Source: Candidatus Pullichristensenella stercorigallinarum
Lineage (GTDB): Bacteria > Bacillota > Clostridia > Christensenellales > Aristaeellaceae
NCBI GenBank assembly: GCA_018712945.1
Contig: DVFZ01000100.1
Coordinates: 26,651 to 90,650 of the forward strand
DNA length: 64,000 nucleotides
Reading direction: 5' to 3'
The position numbers were made by a program, and so were the translations under genes. Below are positions 44,162 to 54,531 of the stretch, piece after piece. The notes under the pieces were generated by a model. It did no database searches, was not told the DNA's origin, and saw nothing but the letters and a program-made list of their open reading frames with translations. How positions within the stretch are numbered: position 1 is the first letter of the stretch; every line of letters begins with the position of its first letter.

Positions 44162-46353
44162 TGTACGCAAACGTCATCATCGACCGCGTCTCCGACGCGC
44201 TTGACCATGTTTTTACCTATGCCGTGCCCGAGGGCATGGATGCCCGCGTCGGCCAGCAGGTGACCGTGCCTCTGGGCAAGACGCGCGCGGATGGTTTTAT
44301 TGTAGAACTGACGAAGGATTGCGCGCTGGATGCGGCGCGCGTCCGGCCGCTTTTGGGGCCGCGCTTTCCCGAACCGGTGATCCTGCCGGAAATGATGGAG
44401 CTGGCCAAGTGGATGCGCGGCCGCTACAACTGCAATCTGGTGGAGGCGCTGCGGCTGATGCTGCCCGCCGGCATGCGGCGTGGCCGCGTGCATGAGCGCG
44501 TGACGCGCGTGGCGCGCCTGCTCGACCCGAATGCCGTGGTTCGCGGCGAGCGCCAGCGCGAGATCATCGCGCGCCTGCGCGAAGGCGATGTGGAAGCCGC
44601 GCTGTTGCCGTCCGCGCCCCTGCGTTCCCTCGTGCAGAAGGGCGTTGTGGAAATCTATGGCCGCGGCGAGCGCCGCGCGCCGCTGGTCTTGCGGGGGGAA
44701 ACCCTGCCCGACCCGCCGCTGACCCGCGCGCAGGAGCGCGCCGTTTCGGAAGTGTGCGCCGCGCTGGAGCAGGGCGGCGGCCGTTTTTTGTTACATGGCG
44801 TCACCGGTTCGGGCAAAACCGAGGTGTATATCCGCTTGGTGCGGCGCGCGCTGGAATTGGGCAAGAGCGCCGTGGTGCTGGTGCCGGAAATCGCCTTGAC
44901 GCCGCAGATGGTGGCATGGTTCCACCAACGCTTTGGCGCGGACGCGGCGGTTTTGCACTCCGGCCTTTCCCAAGGCGAGCACTACGACGAGTGGCAGAGG
45001 ATTCGCCGTGGCGAGGCGCGCGTAGTCATCGGCGCGCGCTCGGCGGTGTTCGCGCCGCTGGAAAACCTCGGCGTCATCGTGGTGGATGAGGAGCATGAGG
45101 GCAGCTACCAGTCCGACCGCCGCCCGCGCTATGACGCCCGCGAGGTTGCCTGGCAGCGAGCCCAGGCAGCGGGCGCGGTGCTCGTGCTGGGCAGCGCCAC
45201 GCCGTCGGTGGCCTCGTATATGCGGGCCATGCCCGGCGTGCGCCCGGAAAACCGCCTTGTGCTTATCGAGCTTCCCGAGCGCGTCAGCGGCCGCCCCTTG
45301 CCGGAAATCGAAGTGGTGGACATGCGCCGCGAGTTTGAGCGCGGCAACCGCTCCATCTTCAGCGCCCAGCTTTCCGAAGCCTTAAGGGACTGCCTGGAGC
45401 ATGGGCGGCAGGCGATGCTGCTCATCAACCGGCGCGGGCACTCCAGCTTCGTATCCTGCCGCAAGTGCGGTTACGTGGCCAAGTGCGATTCCTGCGACGT
45501 TTCCATGACCTACCATCAGGCTGAAAACGTGTTGCGTTGCCACTATTGCGGGGCGGAGCGCCCGGTGCCGCGCAAGTGCCCTTCCTGCGGCAGCCCCTAC
45601 ATCAAGTTTTTTGGCGTGGGCACCGAGCAGGTGGTGGAGGAAGTGCGCCGCCAGTTCCCGGGCGCGGCGGTTTTGCGCATGGACTACGATACCACGCGCA
45701 AAAAGGACGCCCACGCGCAAATTCTCGACGCCTTCCGCCACGGCGACGCCGACGTGCTGGTGGGCACGCAGATGATCGCCAAAGGGTTGGACTTCCCCAA
45801 CGTCACGCTCTCCGGCGTGGTGGCGGCGGATCTGACGCTGAACCTGCCCGACTACCGCAGCGTGGAGCGCACCTTCCAGCTCATCACCCAGATGGCGGGC
45901 CGTGCCGGACGCGCCCGGCATCCCGGCAGGGTGATTTTGCAGACCTACGAGCCGGACCATTACGGCATCCGTTTGGCCGCAAGCCAGGATTTCCGCGCCT
46001 TTTACCTGCGTGAAAGCGCCTATCGCCGCGGCGCTTTGTATCCGCCCTTCACGGTGATTGCCCGCATCGTGTTCACCGCCAAAGAGGAGGAGGCTGCCCA
46101 AAATGCGGCAAAAGCGGCGGAAAAGGAACTCGACGAATTTCTCGACCGGGGCGGCCACCGCCCCGACATCGTACAGATGCGCGCCCTGGAATGCCCGGTC
46201 AAGCGGCTGCGGGGCGAGTATCGCTACCAGGTGTTTTTAAAAATGTATTTCAAGGCCGATACGCGCCAAATCACCGCCCGCATGCAAGCGTTGGCGGAAG
46301 CGGCAGAGGGCGCGCGCGCGGAGCTTGAGGTCAACCCGACGAATCTGTTATAG
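44161..46353 (+). CDS. priA: Primosomal replication helicase PriA
   Basis: A 730-residue SF2 helicase that restarts stalled forks. After the DNA-binding N-terminal region (about 1-190) come [18 protein letters not shown] (about 211-228), [21 protein letters not shown] (about 305-325), the paired zinc sites ([17 protein letters not shown] and [19 protein letters not shown], about 434-480), [21 protein letters not shown] and [13 protein letters not shown]. The ATG overlaps the coaBC stop, so the pair is translationally coupled. Confidence 0.96.
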   Translation: MYANVIIDRVSDALDHVFTYAVPEGMDARVGQQVTVPLGKTRADGFIVELTKDCALDAARVRPLLGPRFPEPVILPEMMELAKWMRGRYNCNLVEALRLMLPAGMRRGRVHERVTRVARLLDPNAVVRGERQREIIARLREGDVEAALLPSAPLRSLVQKGVVEIYGRGERRAPLVLRGETLPDPPLTRAQERAVSEVCAALEQGGGRFLLHGVTGSGKTEVYIRLVRRALELGKSAVVLVPEIALTPQMVAWFHQRFGADAAVLHSGLSQGEHYDEWQRIRRGEARVVIGARSAVFAPLENLGVIVVDEEHEGSYQSDRRPRYDAREVAWQRAQAAGAVLVLGSATPSVASYMRAMPGVRPENRLVLIELPERVSGRPLPEIEVVDMRREFERGNRSIFSAQLSEALRDCLEHGRQAMLLINRRGHSSFVSCRKCGYVAKCDSCDVSMTYHQAENVLRCHYCGAERPVPRKCPSCGSPYIKFFGVGTEQVVEEVRRQFPGAAVLRMDYDTTRKKDAHAQILDAFRHGDADVLVGTQMIAKGLDFPNVTLSGVVAADLTLNLPDYRSVERTFQLITQMAGRAGRARHPGRVILQTYEPDHYGIRLAASQDFRAFYLRESAYRRGALYPPFTVIARIVFTAKEEEAAQNAAKAAEKELDEFLDRGGHRPDIVQMRALECPVKRLRGEYRYQVFLKMYFKADTRQITARMQALAEAAEGARAELEVNPTNLL

Positions 46354-46363
46354 GGGGATAATT

Positions 46364-46834
46364 ATGGCGACGCGCAAAATTCTGGAATTTGGCAGGGACG
46401 ATATGCTGCGCAAGCATTCACGCGCGGTGGAAAAATTTGACAGGCGGCTGTGGACGCTTCTGGACGACATGGCCGATACCATGTATGAGGCCGACGGCGC
46501 CGGTCTGGCGGCGGTGCAGGTGGGCGTGCTCAAGCGCTGCGTGGTCATCGACGTGGGCGACGGGCTGATCGAACTGGTCAACCCGGAAATCGTGGCCTCC
46601 GAGGGCGAGATGATCAACGCCGAGGGCTGCCTGTCCGTACCTGGGCGGCGCGGCACGGTGAAGCGCCCGGAGCGCGTGACGGTGCGGGCGCAGGACCGCA
46701 AGGGCCGGCCCGTCGAGGTCAAGGGCGAAGGGTTTCTGACCATGGCCCTGTGCCATGAACTCGACCACCTGGACGGCGTTTTGTACGTCGATAAGATGAT
46801 CGAGGACGTCACCGACCGTGAGGAGGACGTCTGA
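46364..46834 (+). CDS. def: Peptide deformylase
   Basis: A 156-residue metalloenzyme removing the formyl group from new proteins. Motif 1 is [11 protein letters not shown] (about 46-56), motif 2 [11 protein letters not shown] (about 88-98; Cys is a metal ligand), motif 3 [15 protein letters not shown] (about 130-144; the HExxH pair). The order def-fmt-rsmB-rlmN is standard. ATG 46364 follows TAGGGGG; the last base of the stop codon is the first base of the fmt ATG. Confidence 0.96.
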   Translation: MATRKILEFGRDDMLRKHSRAVEKFDRRLWTLLDDMADTMYEADGAGLAAVQVGVLKRCVVIDVGDGLIELVNPEIVASEGEMINAEGCLSVPGRRGTVKRPERVTVRAQDRKGRPVEVKGEGFLTMALCHELDHLDGVLYVDKMIEDVTDREEDV

Positions 46835-47769
46835 TGCGCATTGTGTTTATGGGCACGCCGGAATTTGCCGTGCCTTCTTTGGAGGCCCTGCTGGACGCGG
46901 GTTACGAGGTTGTGGGCGCGTTTACTCAGCCCGACCGTCCTGTGGGCCGCGGGCATAAGCTGGCGGCCTGCCCGGTCAAGCAGCTGGCGATTTCTCGCGG
47001 CGTGCCGGTGTATCAGTTTGAGCGCCTGCGCGGGGCGGAAGGGCTCGCCTGCCTACAAGTGCTCGCGCCGGATCTGGTGGTCACGGCGGCGTTTGGGCAG
47101 ATCCTTTCCCAAGCGTTGCTGGACGTGCCGAAAATGGGTACTGTCAACGTGCACGCCTCGCTGCTGCCCGCTTATCGCGGCGCTGCGCCGATCAACTGGT
47201 GCATTTTGAACGGCGAGACAAAGACAGGCGTTACGACTATGCTCACCGACGCGGGCGTGGATACGGGCGCAATGCTTCTGAGCCGTGAGACGGAGATCGG
47301 CGAGCTGGAAACCGCCGCGGAGTTGTCCGAGCGCCTTTCGCATCTGGGCGCGGAGTTGCTCGTCGAGACGCTCAAGGGTTATCTGAGCGGCGGGATTACG
47401 CCCATCCCGCAGGATGAAAGCCTTGCCAGCCGCCAGCCCATGCTCAAAAAAGAGATGGGCAGGATCGACTGGACGCGCCCGGCAAGCCAGATTGCCAACC
47501 AGGCGCGCGGCCTCAACCCATGGCCCTGCGCCTTCACCGATTACGCGGGCGGCGTGCTTAAGGTGTACCTGGCCCGCGCTGCGCAGGGAAGCGGCGAACC
47601 GGGCACGGTGCTGCGCGCCTCGGCCAAAGAGGGCCTGCTGGTGGCCTGTGGCGAGGGTGCGCTGGAAATTCTCGAAATGCAGGCCCCCGGCGGCAAGCGC
47701 ATGGCCGCGCGCGCCTATCTGGCGGGCAAGAAGATCGAAGCGGGAACGAAATTCGGCGAGGGGAAGTAA
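46834..47769 (+). CDS. fmt: Methionyl-tRNA formyltransferase
   Basis: A 311-residue enzyme that formylates initiator Met-tRNA with 10-formyl-THF. The N-terminal Rossmann domain opens [40 protein letters not shown] and has the catalytic motif VNVHASLLPAYRGAAPINWCIL (about 107-128). The C-terminal OB-like domain (about 205-311) binds tRNA. It abuts rsmB with no spacing. Confidence 0.97.
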   Translation: MRIVFMGTPEFAVPSLEALLDAGYEVVGAFTQPDRPVGRGHKLAACPVKQLAISRGVPVYQFERLRGAEGLACLQVLAPDLVVTAAFGQILSQALLDVPKMGTVNVHASLLPAYRGAAPINWCILNGETKTGVTTMLTDAGVDTGAMLLSRETEIGELETAAELSERLSHLGAELLVETLKGYLSGGITPIPQDESLASRQPMLKKEMGRIDWTRPASQIANQARGLNPWPCAFTDYAGGVLKVYLARAAQGSGEPGTVLRASAKEGLLVACGEGALEILEMQAPGGKRMAARAYLAGKKIEAGTKFGEGK

Positions 47770-49182
47770 ATGGACAAACGTAACGAAAGAGCAGCCGAGC
47801 GCCGCATGGACGCGCGCAGGCCGGCGCAGCGGGCGCGCAACGGGCGTCCGCCGAAACACGAAGCGCATTTGAACGCGCGGGAAGTGGCGCGATGGGCGCT
47901 TACGGATGTGGTGCGCGCCGGTTCCTATGTTTCAGCGGCGCTGGACCGCCATCTCAATACCACCCAGCTTTCGGCAGAAGATAAGCGCCTGGCGGCCAGC
48001 CTGTTTTTTACGGCCGTGGAAAACCGCCTGCTGCTGGAAGCGCGCCTGTCGCTTTTCTGGACGGAGCGGCCCGAGCCGGTGGTGGAAGATATTCTCCACA
48101 TCGCGGCGGCGCAGTTGCTTTTGATGGACAAAATCCCCGACCATGCCGCCGTGGACGAGGCCGTGAAGCAGACGCGCGCCTCGGGCCGCGACGGGCTGGC
48201 GGCGCTGGTGAACGGCATTTTGCGCAGCCTCATCCGCGCCCGCGACGCTGGGGAACTGCCTGAAATCACGGATCCCGCCGTGCTCTATTCCTTTGCCCCC
48301 AACCTGGCGCGGCGGCTGATGGAGGCCTATGGCGCGCAGGAGGCCGAAAAGATCATGGCCGACCGCCCGCGCCCCAGCCAGACCATCCGCTTCAATGCCA
48401 TGAAGACCAGCGCGGAGGACTTTGAAAAGTATCTCAAGGCGCATGACGTCATCTTTGAACGCGGCGTGGTGCCCGGCGCCTACCGCTGCCCGGCGGCGGG
48501 CAACCTGGCGCGGCTGGATGGTTTCCGCAACGGCTATTTCTCCATTCAGGGCGAAAGCTCCATGTTGGCGGCGCTGGCCGTGGAACCCAAGCCGGGCATG
48601 AATGTGCTCGACGCCTGCGCCGCGCCCGGCGGCAAGAGCTCCCTGATTGCCGAGAAGATGGCGGATGTGGGCCGCGTCTACGCCTGGGATGTGCATGAAC
48701 ACCGCGTAGAGCTGATTCGAGCCGCCAAGCAGCGCCTGAAGCTGGACTGCCTGCGTCCCGCGGTGCGCGACGCCCGCCAGCCCTATGCGGATTTTGACCT
48801 GTACATGGATGCGGTGCTGGTGGACGCGCCCTGTTCCGGCCTCGGCGTGATCGCCGACAAGCCGGATATCAAGTACCGCCTCACCGACGAGCAGATCGAG
48901 TCGCTTCTGCCCTTGCAGCGCGAATTGCTGGAAAACTGCGCCCGCTTTGTAAAGGTGGGCGGCCTGCTGGTGTATTCCACCTGCACGATTTTGCCGGAGG
49001 AAAACGAAAAGCAGGTGCGCGCTTTCCTGGAGCGCCATCCCGAATTTGCTTTGGAGCCGGACGCGGGCTATCTGCCCGAACCCCTGCGGGAGCGTTGCGT
49101 GGATGGCATGGCCCAGTTTTTGAGCTACCGCGACGGCGTGGAGGGTTTCTTCATCGCCCGCATGCGCAGAAAGGGCGTGTAA
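47770..49182 (+). CDS. rsmB: 16S rRNA m5C967 methyltransferase RsmB
   Basis: A 470-residue enzyme. A basic N-terminal extension (about 1-35, RRMDARRPAQRARNGRPPK) precedes a NusB-like RNA-binding domain (about 36-165) and a SAM methyltransferase domain (about 260-470). MNVLDACAAPGGKSSLIAEKM (about 277-297) binds SAM; VLVDAPCSGLGVIADKPDIKY and LLVYSTCTILPEENEKQV carry the catalytic and release cysteines. It ends two bases before rlmN. Confidence 0.96.
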   Translation: MDKRNERAAERRMDARRPAQRARNGRPPKHEAHLNAREVARWALTDVVRAGSYVSAALDRHLNTTQLSAEDKRLAASLFFTAVENRLLLEARLSLFWTERPEPVVEDILHIAAAQLLLMDKIPDHAAVDEAVKQTRASGRDGLAALVNGILRSLIRARDAGELPEITDPAVLYSFAPNLARRLMEAYGAQEAEKIMADRPRPSQTIRFNAMKTSAEDFEKYLKAHDVIFERGVVPGAYRCPAAGNLARLDGFRNGYFSIQGESSMLAALAVEPKPGMNVLDACAAPGGKSSLIAEKMADVGRVYAWDVHEHRVELIRAAKQRLKLDCLRPAVRDARQPYADFDLYMDAVLVDAPCSGLGVIADKPDIKYRLTDEQIESLLPLQRELLENCARFVKVGGLLVYSTCTILPEENEKQVRAFLERHPEFALEPDAGYLPEPLRERCVDGMAQFLSYRDGVEGFFIARMRRKGV

Positions 49183-49183
49183 A

Positions 49184-50233
49184 ATGGAGCGCACGCAGCT
49201 TCTTTCTCTCACGCAGGCGGAACTGGCGGACTTTCTGCGCCCGCTCGATAAAGCCGCTTTCCGCGCCAAACAGGTGGGGGAATGGCTATCGCGCGGCGCA
49301 TCCATCGAGGAGATGACGAACCTGCCCGCCGCCCTGCGCGCGCGTCTGGCGGAATGCGCCGTGGCCAACCCCGTGACCATCCGCGAAAGCTTCCGCTCCA
49401 GGCTGGACGATACCGAAAAGCTGCTCTACGAGCTTGCAGACGGCAACCTTATCGAAGGCGTGGTCATGCGGTATCATTATGGCGATACGCTTTGCCTGTC
49501 CACGCAGGTGGGCTGCCGGATGGGATGCCGCTTTTGCGCTTCCACGCTCGAAGGCCGCGTGCGCGATTTAAGCGCCGGGGAAATGCTCGGTCAGGTGGCG
49601 GCGGTTAACCGTTATCTGGAGCCGGAGGGCCGCCGGGTACATAATATCGTACTCATGGGCAGCGGCGAGCCGCTGGACAACTACGATAACACCGTGAAGT
49701 TTCTGCGCCTGGTTAACGCCCCGGAGCGCATGAACATCTCCCTGCGCAACGTCTCCCTTTCCACCTGTGGGCTGGTACCGCAGATGCGCGCCTTTGCCAG
49801 GGAGGGACTGCCGGTGACGCTTTCGATTTCCCTGCACGCCCCCAACGACGAGGTGCGCAAAAAGCTCATGCCCATCGCCAACGCTTACGCCATGGGAGAT
49901 GTGCTCGCCGCGGCGCGCGAATACGTGGAAAAAACGGGACGGCGCGTCATCTTTGAATACGCGCTGGTCAAGGGGGTCAACTGCGAGCTTCGCCACGCCG
50001 ACGAGTTGGCCGCGCGCCTGCGGGGGCTGCGCTGCCACGTCAACCTCATTCCCCTCAACGCCGTGCGTGAGCGCGACCTTACGCCGCCCGCGCGCGGCGA
50101 CGTCGAGGCGTTTTTGCGCCGCCTGGAGGCGCGCCATATCTCCGCCACCGTGCGCCGCGAAATGGGCGCGGATATCGAGGGCGCGTGCGGCCAGCTGCGC
50201 AGGCGCGTGCTGCAAAACCGTCACCAAGAATAA
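49184..50233 (+). CDS. rlmN: 23S rRNA m2A2503 / tRNA m2A37 methyltransferase RlmN
   Basis: A 349-residue radical SAM enzyme. The 4Fe-4S motif is CRMGCRFCAST (CxxxCxxC, about 110-120), followed by NIVLMGSGEPLDNYDNTV (about 152-169), a SAM-binding segment. The N-terminal helical region has the LSLTQAELADFLRPLDKAAFRAKQVGEWL start and the C-terminus has the second catalytic Cys in EIEGACGQL-type position (DIEGACGQL, about 329-337). Confidence 0.96.
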   Translation: MERTQLLSLTQAELADFLRPLDKAAFRAKQVGEWLSRGASIEEMTNLPAALRARLAECAVANPVTIRESFRSRLDDTEKLLYELADGNLIEGVVMRYHYGDTLCLSTQVGCRMGCRFCASTLEGRVRDLSAGEMLGQVAAVNRYLEPEGRRVHNIVLMGSGEPLDNYDNTVKFLRLVNAPERMNISLRNVSLSTCGLVPQMRAFAREGLPVTLSISLHAPNDEVRKKLMPIANAYAMGDVLAAAREYVEKTGRRVIFEYALVKGVNCELRHADELAARLRGLRCHVNLIPLNAVRERDLTPPARGDVEAFLRRLEARHISATVRREMGADIEGACGQLRRRVLQNRHQE

Positions 50234-50260
50234 ACCCTCAGGCAGACAAAGGAGCGCGAC

Positions 50261-50983
50261 ATGAAAGTATACGCCGCCAGCGACATCGGCCGGGTCCGCC
50301 CGATCAACGAGGACAGCTATTACGCCCCCAAGCCGGGCGAGTATTTCTGCGCCGTGGCCGACGGCATGGGCGGCCACAACGCGGGGGAAGTGGCCAGCGC
50401 CATGGCCATCCGCGTGCTGGAGGAGGAAATGCGCACTCCCACCCAGCCCACCGAGGAAGCGCTGCGCCGCGCTGTGGAGCGCGCCAATGCGGAAATCTTT
50501 CGCGCCTCACAGGAGCGCGAGGGCTGCGCGGGCATGGGAACGACCATTACCGCCCTGTGCATGGAAGGGAAAATTACCCACATCGCCCAGGTTGGCGACA
50601 GCCGCGCCTATCTCATCCGCAACCGCGCCATTTTGCAAGTGACCACCGATCATACGCTGGTAGAGGAAATGGTGTTAAGCGGCCTGATTACCCCCAGCGA
50701 GGCGCTCACCCATCCCAAACGCAACTATATCACCCGTGCCCTGGGCACTGCCGAAACCGTGGCGGTGGATCTTCTGCGCCTTGATACCCGGCCGAACGAC
50801 GTATTCCTGCTCTGTTCGGACGGGCTTTCCAACTGCCTGAGCGAGCGCGAAATGCTCGATATCATGCTCAGCGGCATGCGCATGCGCGACAAGCTCTCCA
50901 CGCTGATCGAGCGCGCGCTGCATCGCGGCGGACACGATAATATTACCGCCCTGCTGGTCACCTGCGAGGAGGAATCGCAATGA
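50261..50983 (+). CDS. prpC: PP2C-family Ser/Thr protein phosphatase (Stp/PrpC)
   Basis: A 240-residue, Mn/Mg-dependent phosphatase. Metal-binding motifs include RPINEDSYY (about 11-19), VADGMGGHNAGEVAS (about 34-48), MGTTITALCM, AQVGDSRAYLIR (about 109-120) and the last HDNITALLV (about 226-234). It reverses the phosphorylation made by the adjacent kinase, with which it overlaps by four bases (ATGA). The pair is the standard eSTK/eSTP module of Firmicutes. Confidence 0.96.
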   Translation: MKVYAASDIGRVRPINEDSYYAPKPGEYFCAVADGMGGHNAGEVASAMAIRVLEEEMRTPTQPTEEALRRAVERANAEIFRASQEREGCAGMGTTITALCMEGKITHIAQVGDSRAYLIRNRAILQVTTDHTLVEEMVLSGLITPSEALTHPKRNYITRALGTAETVAVDLLRLDTRPNDVFLLCSDGLSNCLSEREMLDIMLSGMRMRDKLSTLIERALHRGGHDNITALLVTCEEESQ

Positions 50984-52818
50984 TCGGCAGCGTGCTTTCC
51001 GGGCAGTACGAGGTGCAGGAAGTTGTCGGCACCGGCGGCATGGCCGTGGTCTACCGCGCCTGGGATCGGAAAAATAAGCGCACCGTCGCGATCAAGGTTC
51101 TGCGTCCGGAATACGAGCAGGACCAGGAATTTGTGCGCCGTTTCAGCCGCGAGGCCGAGGCCGCCGCGAAAATGTCGCATGAAAACATCGTCAACCTGCT
51201 GGATGTGGGCAAGGACAATGACGTGCGCTATATCGTCATGGAGTATGTCCCCGGCCAAACGCTCAAAGATCTCATCCGGGAAAAAGGCCGTATCCCTCCG
51301 GAAACCGCCGTGCGCATGGGCATCCGCATCCTCGCGGCGGTGGATCACGCCCACAAAAACGGCATCGTCCACCGCGATATCAAGCCCCAGAATATACTCG
51401 TGGACGCCAGGGGCAAGGTGAAGGTGGCCGATTTTGGCATCGCCCGCCTCAAAACCGCGCAGACCACGCGCGTGGATGACAAGCAGAACTCCGCCCTGGG
51501 CAGCGTCCACTATTTTTCGCCCGAGCAGGCATCCGGCGAGGTGGCGGATGAAAAAAGTGACCTCTATTCCGTGGGCGTGGTGCTTTATGAAATGCTCACC
51601 GGCGAGGTGCCTTTTGACGGCGAAACGGCGGTATCCGTAGCCCTCAAACATGTCAGCGAGGAGCCGCGCTCCATGCGCGAGATCAACCCCGCCATTTCCT
51701 GGGGGCTGGACGAAGTTGTCATGCGCGCCCTCGCCAAGGACAGCGCCCGCCGTTACCAGACCGCCGCTGAGTTTGCCGGCGATTTGCGTAAGGCGTTGGT
51801 ACACCCCCATGGCGGATTCGTGGCCTACCCGATGACGCGCGAGGAGCAGGAACGCTTGCGCGAGGAAAAGCGCCGCGAGGCCCTGCGCCGCAAACGCAGA
51901 TTGCGCCGGGCGACGCTGATCGCCGCCGTTGTTGTCGGCGTTGTCTTGATCGGCACGCTGACATGGTACTTTGCGGCCGTGTACAATATGGAAACCGTTC
52001 CCATGGCCGTCGGCTCTGAGGAAGCCGCCGCCGTTTCCGCGTTGCAGGACAGGGGGTTTGATGTCGCTGTCGAATACGAATACAGTGAGGAAGTCATGCA
52101 AGGGATCGTCAGCGATCAGTCTGTGCCTTCCGGTGAAAAGCGCCGGCGGGGAACGCAGGTTTCCATCACGGTCAGCGCCGGCAGCCAGTGGGTGTACTTT
52201 GAGGACATGACCGGTTGGACGCTGGAGCAGGTCTATGAGGCGTTGACCGGGTTGGATATTGCCGCCGAGCGCGTGTCGGTGACTTACGCTGTCAGCGACC
52301 AGCCCGTAGGCTGTGTGGCGGGGCAGATCCCCGAGGCGGGCTGGATCACCCGCGAAACGGACATTACCTTCATCCTCAGCGCCGAGGCCGTAGAAGTGCC
52401 GACCCTCACCGGGCTGACCTACGAGGGCGCGCAGGCGCTGGCAGAGGCCGAGGGGCTAAAGATCGGCGAAGCCATTTCCGGTTATTCGGCGGATGCGCCC
52501 GCCGGTACGGTGATCGCCCAGTCTGTACCTCCGGGAGAAGTGGTTGCCGCCGGCACGGAGATCACGCTGACCATCAGTCAACCGCGCCAGTCGCTGTATT
52601 ATCCGGCGTCGAACTATACCATCGTGGTGCCGCTGGACGAGGTAGAGGTGGTCCTGGAGATCACGCCGCCCTCGGGCACGGCGTTTACTGGCTTTACCGG
52701 CACGCTTGACGCGGGCACCTATTCCATCGAGCTTTCCAGCACTGAACAGGGGTTGCATACGGTGCGAGAGTACATGGATGGCGTGCTCATGGCGGAAACG
52801 CAGGTTTTGTTTGAATAA
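50980..52818 (+). CDS. prkC: PASTA-domain Ser/Thr protein kinase PrkC with extra C-terminal domain
   Basis: A 612-residue membrane kinase. The kinase domain (about 10-270) has VGTGGMAVVYRAWDRK, VAIKVLRPE, VHRDIKPQNILVD (about 129) and VADFGIARL (about 149). One membrane helix follows (about 312-334) and three PASTA repeats (about 340-403, 404-470 and 471-533) that bind cell-wall muropeptides. Beyond them is a further domain of about 75 residues (538-612), rich in beta-prone residues, which I do not recognise. It senses cell-wall fragments, and in spore formers the homologue triggers germination. The stop is followed after nine bases by rsgA. Confidence 0.95.
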   Translation: MIGSVLSGQYEVQEVVGTGGMAVVYRAWDRKNKRTVAIKVLRPEYEQDQEFVRRFSREAEAAAKMSHENIVNLLDVGKDNDVRYIVMEYVPGQTLKDLIREKGRIPPETAVRMGIRILAAVDHAHKNGIVHRDIKPQNILVDARGKVKVADFGIARLKTAQTTRVDDKQNSALGSVHYFSPEQASGEVADEKSDLYSVGVVLYEMLTGEVPFDGETAVSVALKHVSEEPRSMREINPAISWGLDEVVMRALAKDSARRYQTAAEFAGDLRKALVHPHGGFVAYPMTREEQERLREEKRREALRRKRRLRRATLIAAVVVGVVLIGTLTWYFAAVYNMETVPMAVGSEEAAAVSALQDRGFDVAVEYEYSEEVMQGIVSDQSVPSGEKRRRGTQVSITVSAGSQWVYFEDMTGWTLEQVYEALTGLDIAAERVSVTYAVSDQPVGCVAGQIPEAGWITRETDITFILSAEAVEVPTLTGLTYEGAQALAEAEGLKIGEAISGYSADAPAGTVIAQSVPPGEVVAAGTEITLTISQPRQSLYYPASNYTIVVPLDEVEVVLEITPPSGTAFTGFTGTLDAGTYSIELSSTEQGLHTVREYMDGVLMAETQVLFE

Positions 52819-52830
52819 GGGGAGGATTTG

Positions 52831-53709
52831 TTGCAGGGGATCATCACGCGCGGCGTGGGCGGATTTTACTATGTCCTCGACGCGGAGGGACAAACGCATC
52901 AGTTGCGCGCGCAGGCCAAGCTGCGGCGTGCGCATATAAAACCCATGGTGGGCGACAGGGTGGAATTTGAGCCGGGAAACGATGAAGAAGACGGCTGGCT
53001 CAAAGAGGTGCTGCCCCGCAAAAGCCAGCTTGCGCGGCCGCCGGTGGCCAATATAGATACCGTGCTGGTGGTCATCGCCGCTGCCGCGCCGGAGCCGGAC
53101 CTGATGATGGCCGACCGCCTGTTGCTCGCGGCCCGGCAGGGCGGCATTGAGGCCGTCATCGCGGTCAACAAATGCGATATCGCCCCGGAGACGGCGGAGG
53201 GAATCGCCCGGCAGTACAGGGGCGCCGGCGCGGATATTTTCCGTGTATGCGCCAGCACTGGCGCCGGCGTGGAGACGCTGCGCGAAAGGCTGCGCGGCCA
53301 TGTGCACGCCGTGGCGGGGCAATCCGGCGCGGGCAAGTCCACGCTGCTTAACGCCCTATATGGCTTCGGCCTGCAAACGGGCGGCGTATCGCGCAAGATT
53401 GAACGCGGGCGGCATACCACGCGCCACTGTGAATTGATTCCTCTTGAGGGCGGCGGCATGGCGCTGGATACCCCGGGCTTTAGCTTGTTGGAGACAAAGC
53501 TGTGCGACCCGGTGCTGCTCAAGGATGACTACCCGGAATTCCAGCCCTATGAGGGGCAATGCCGCTTTTCGCCGTGCTATCATGCCACCGAGCCGGATTG
53601 CGCGGTGCGCGAAGCAGTGGAAACAGGCAAAATTGACAAGGAACGCCACGCGCGCTATATGGCGCTGCTGGAAGAAATGAGGATTCGTTGGAGGGATCGC
53701 TATGGTTAA
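52831..53709 (+). CDS. rsgA: Ribosome small-subunit GTPase RsgA
   Basis: A 292-residue, circularly permuted GTPase that checks 30S maturation. An N-terminal OB fold (QGIITRGVGGFYYVLDAEGQTHQLRAQAKLR) precedes AVNKCDI (G4, about 111), GQSGAGKSTLLNALYG (G1, about 164-179), DTPGFS (G3) and a C-terminal zinc site (C..CYHATEPDC). Starts are TTG: two in tandem at 52828 and 52831; the second has better spacing (five bases) to GGGGAGG. It overlaps rpe by eight bases. Confidence 0.94.
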   Translation: MQGIITRGVGGFYYVLDAEGQTHQLRAQAKLRRAHIKPMVGDRVEFEPGNDEEDGWLKEVLPRKSQLARPPVANIDTVLVVIAAAAPEPDLMMADRLLLAARQGGIEAVIAVNKCDIAPETAEGIARQYRGAGADIFRVCASTGAGVETLRERLRGHVHAVAGQSGAGKSTLLNALYGFGLQTGGVSRKIERGRHTTRHCELIPLEGGGMALDTPGFSLLETKLCDPVLLKDDYPEFQPYEGQCRFSPCYHATEPDCAVREAVETGKIDKERHARYMALLEEMRIRWRDRYG

Positions 53710-54376
53710 GGTAGGCCCGTCGCTTCTGGCCGCGGATTTCCGCGTCATGGGCGCGGAAATTGAGCGCATGGCTGAGGCTGGCGCGGATTATTTGCATTTT
53801 GACGTTATGGATGGCACGTTTGTGCCAAATATCACCTTTGGCTCCGGCATCCTCAAGGCGGCGGCGAAAGGGCCGCTGCCGGTGGACGCGCACCTGATGG
53901 TGGAACACCCGGAAACGCATGTGGCGGATTTTGCCCAGGCGGGCGCGAAGATCATCACCATCCACGCGGAGACGGGCGGCCATCTGCACCGCACGCTGGC
54001 GCTGATCCGCGAGCACGGCTGCCTGGCGGGGTTGGCGCTCAACCCGGCCACGTCGCCGGACTGCCTGCGCTACCTGCTGCCCAGCCTCGATCTGGTGCTG
54101 GTGATGACGGTCAACCCCGGCTTTGGCGGGCAGAAGATGATTCCCGAATGCCTGGATAAGATTGCCGAGATTCGCGGTATGCTCGACCGCGCCGGTTCCA
54201 AAGCCATGCTGGAGGTGGACGGCGGCGCAAACACCGAAACCGGACGCGAGATGATGCGCCGGGGCGCGGATTTCATCGTTGCTGGCAGCGCCCTGTTTGG
54301 CGCAAAGGATGCCAAGGCCTTTATTGACAGCCTGCGCGCTTCCTGGCGCGAACTCCATCCCGAAGAAAACGCCTAA
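53702..54376 (+). CDS. rpe: Ribulose-phosphate 3-epimerase
   Basis: A 224-residue TIM-barrel enzyme interconverting ribulose-5-phosphate and xylulose-5-phosphate. VGPSLLAADF, GADYLHFDVMDGTFVPNITFG (about 28-48), HLMVEHPE, VMTVNPGFGGQKMIPECLDKI (about 136-156) and LEVDGGAN with the catalytic Asp are all present. Gene order rsgA-rpe matches Bacillus; thiN is missing. No clear terminator follows in the 155 bp before the next small gene. Confidence 0.96.
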   Translation: MVKVGPSLLAADFRVMGAEIERMAEAGADYLHFDVMDGTFVPNITFGSGILKAAAKGPLPVDAHLMVEHPETHVADFAQAGAKIITIHAETGGHLHRTLALIREHGCLAGLALNPATSPDCLRYLLPSLDLVLVMTVNPGFGGQKMIPECLDKIAEIRGMLDRAGSKAMLEVDGGANTETGREMMRRGADFIVAGSALFGAKDAKAFIDSLRASWRELHPEENA

Positions 54377-54531
54377 CGCGGCTTTCACGCCTGATTCCTG
54401 TTGGAACAGGTATGGGGCTTTGTTGACGCTATCTAGCCGTCAGCCGGGGCAGCCGTCTGGACGCATATTTCTGGCTTTGCCCCGGCGCACTGCCGCCGCT
54501 TTTCTGCATAGTATGGATGGGAGGCGATGGC

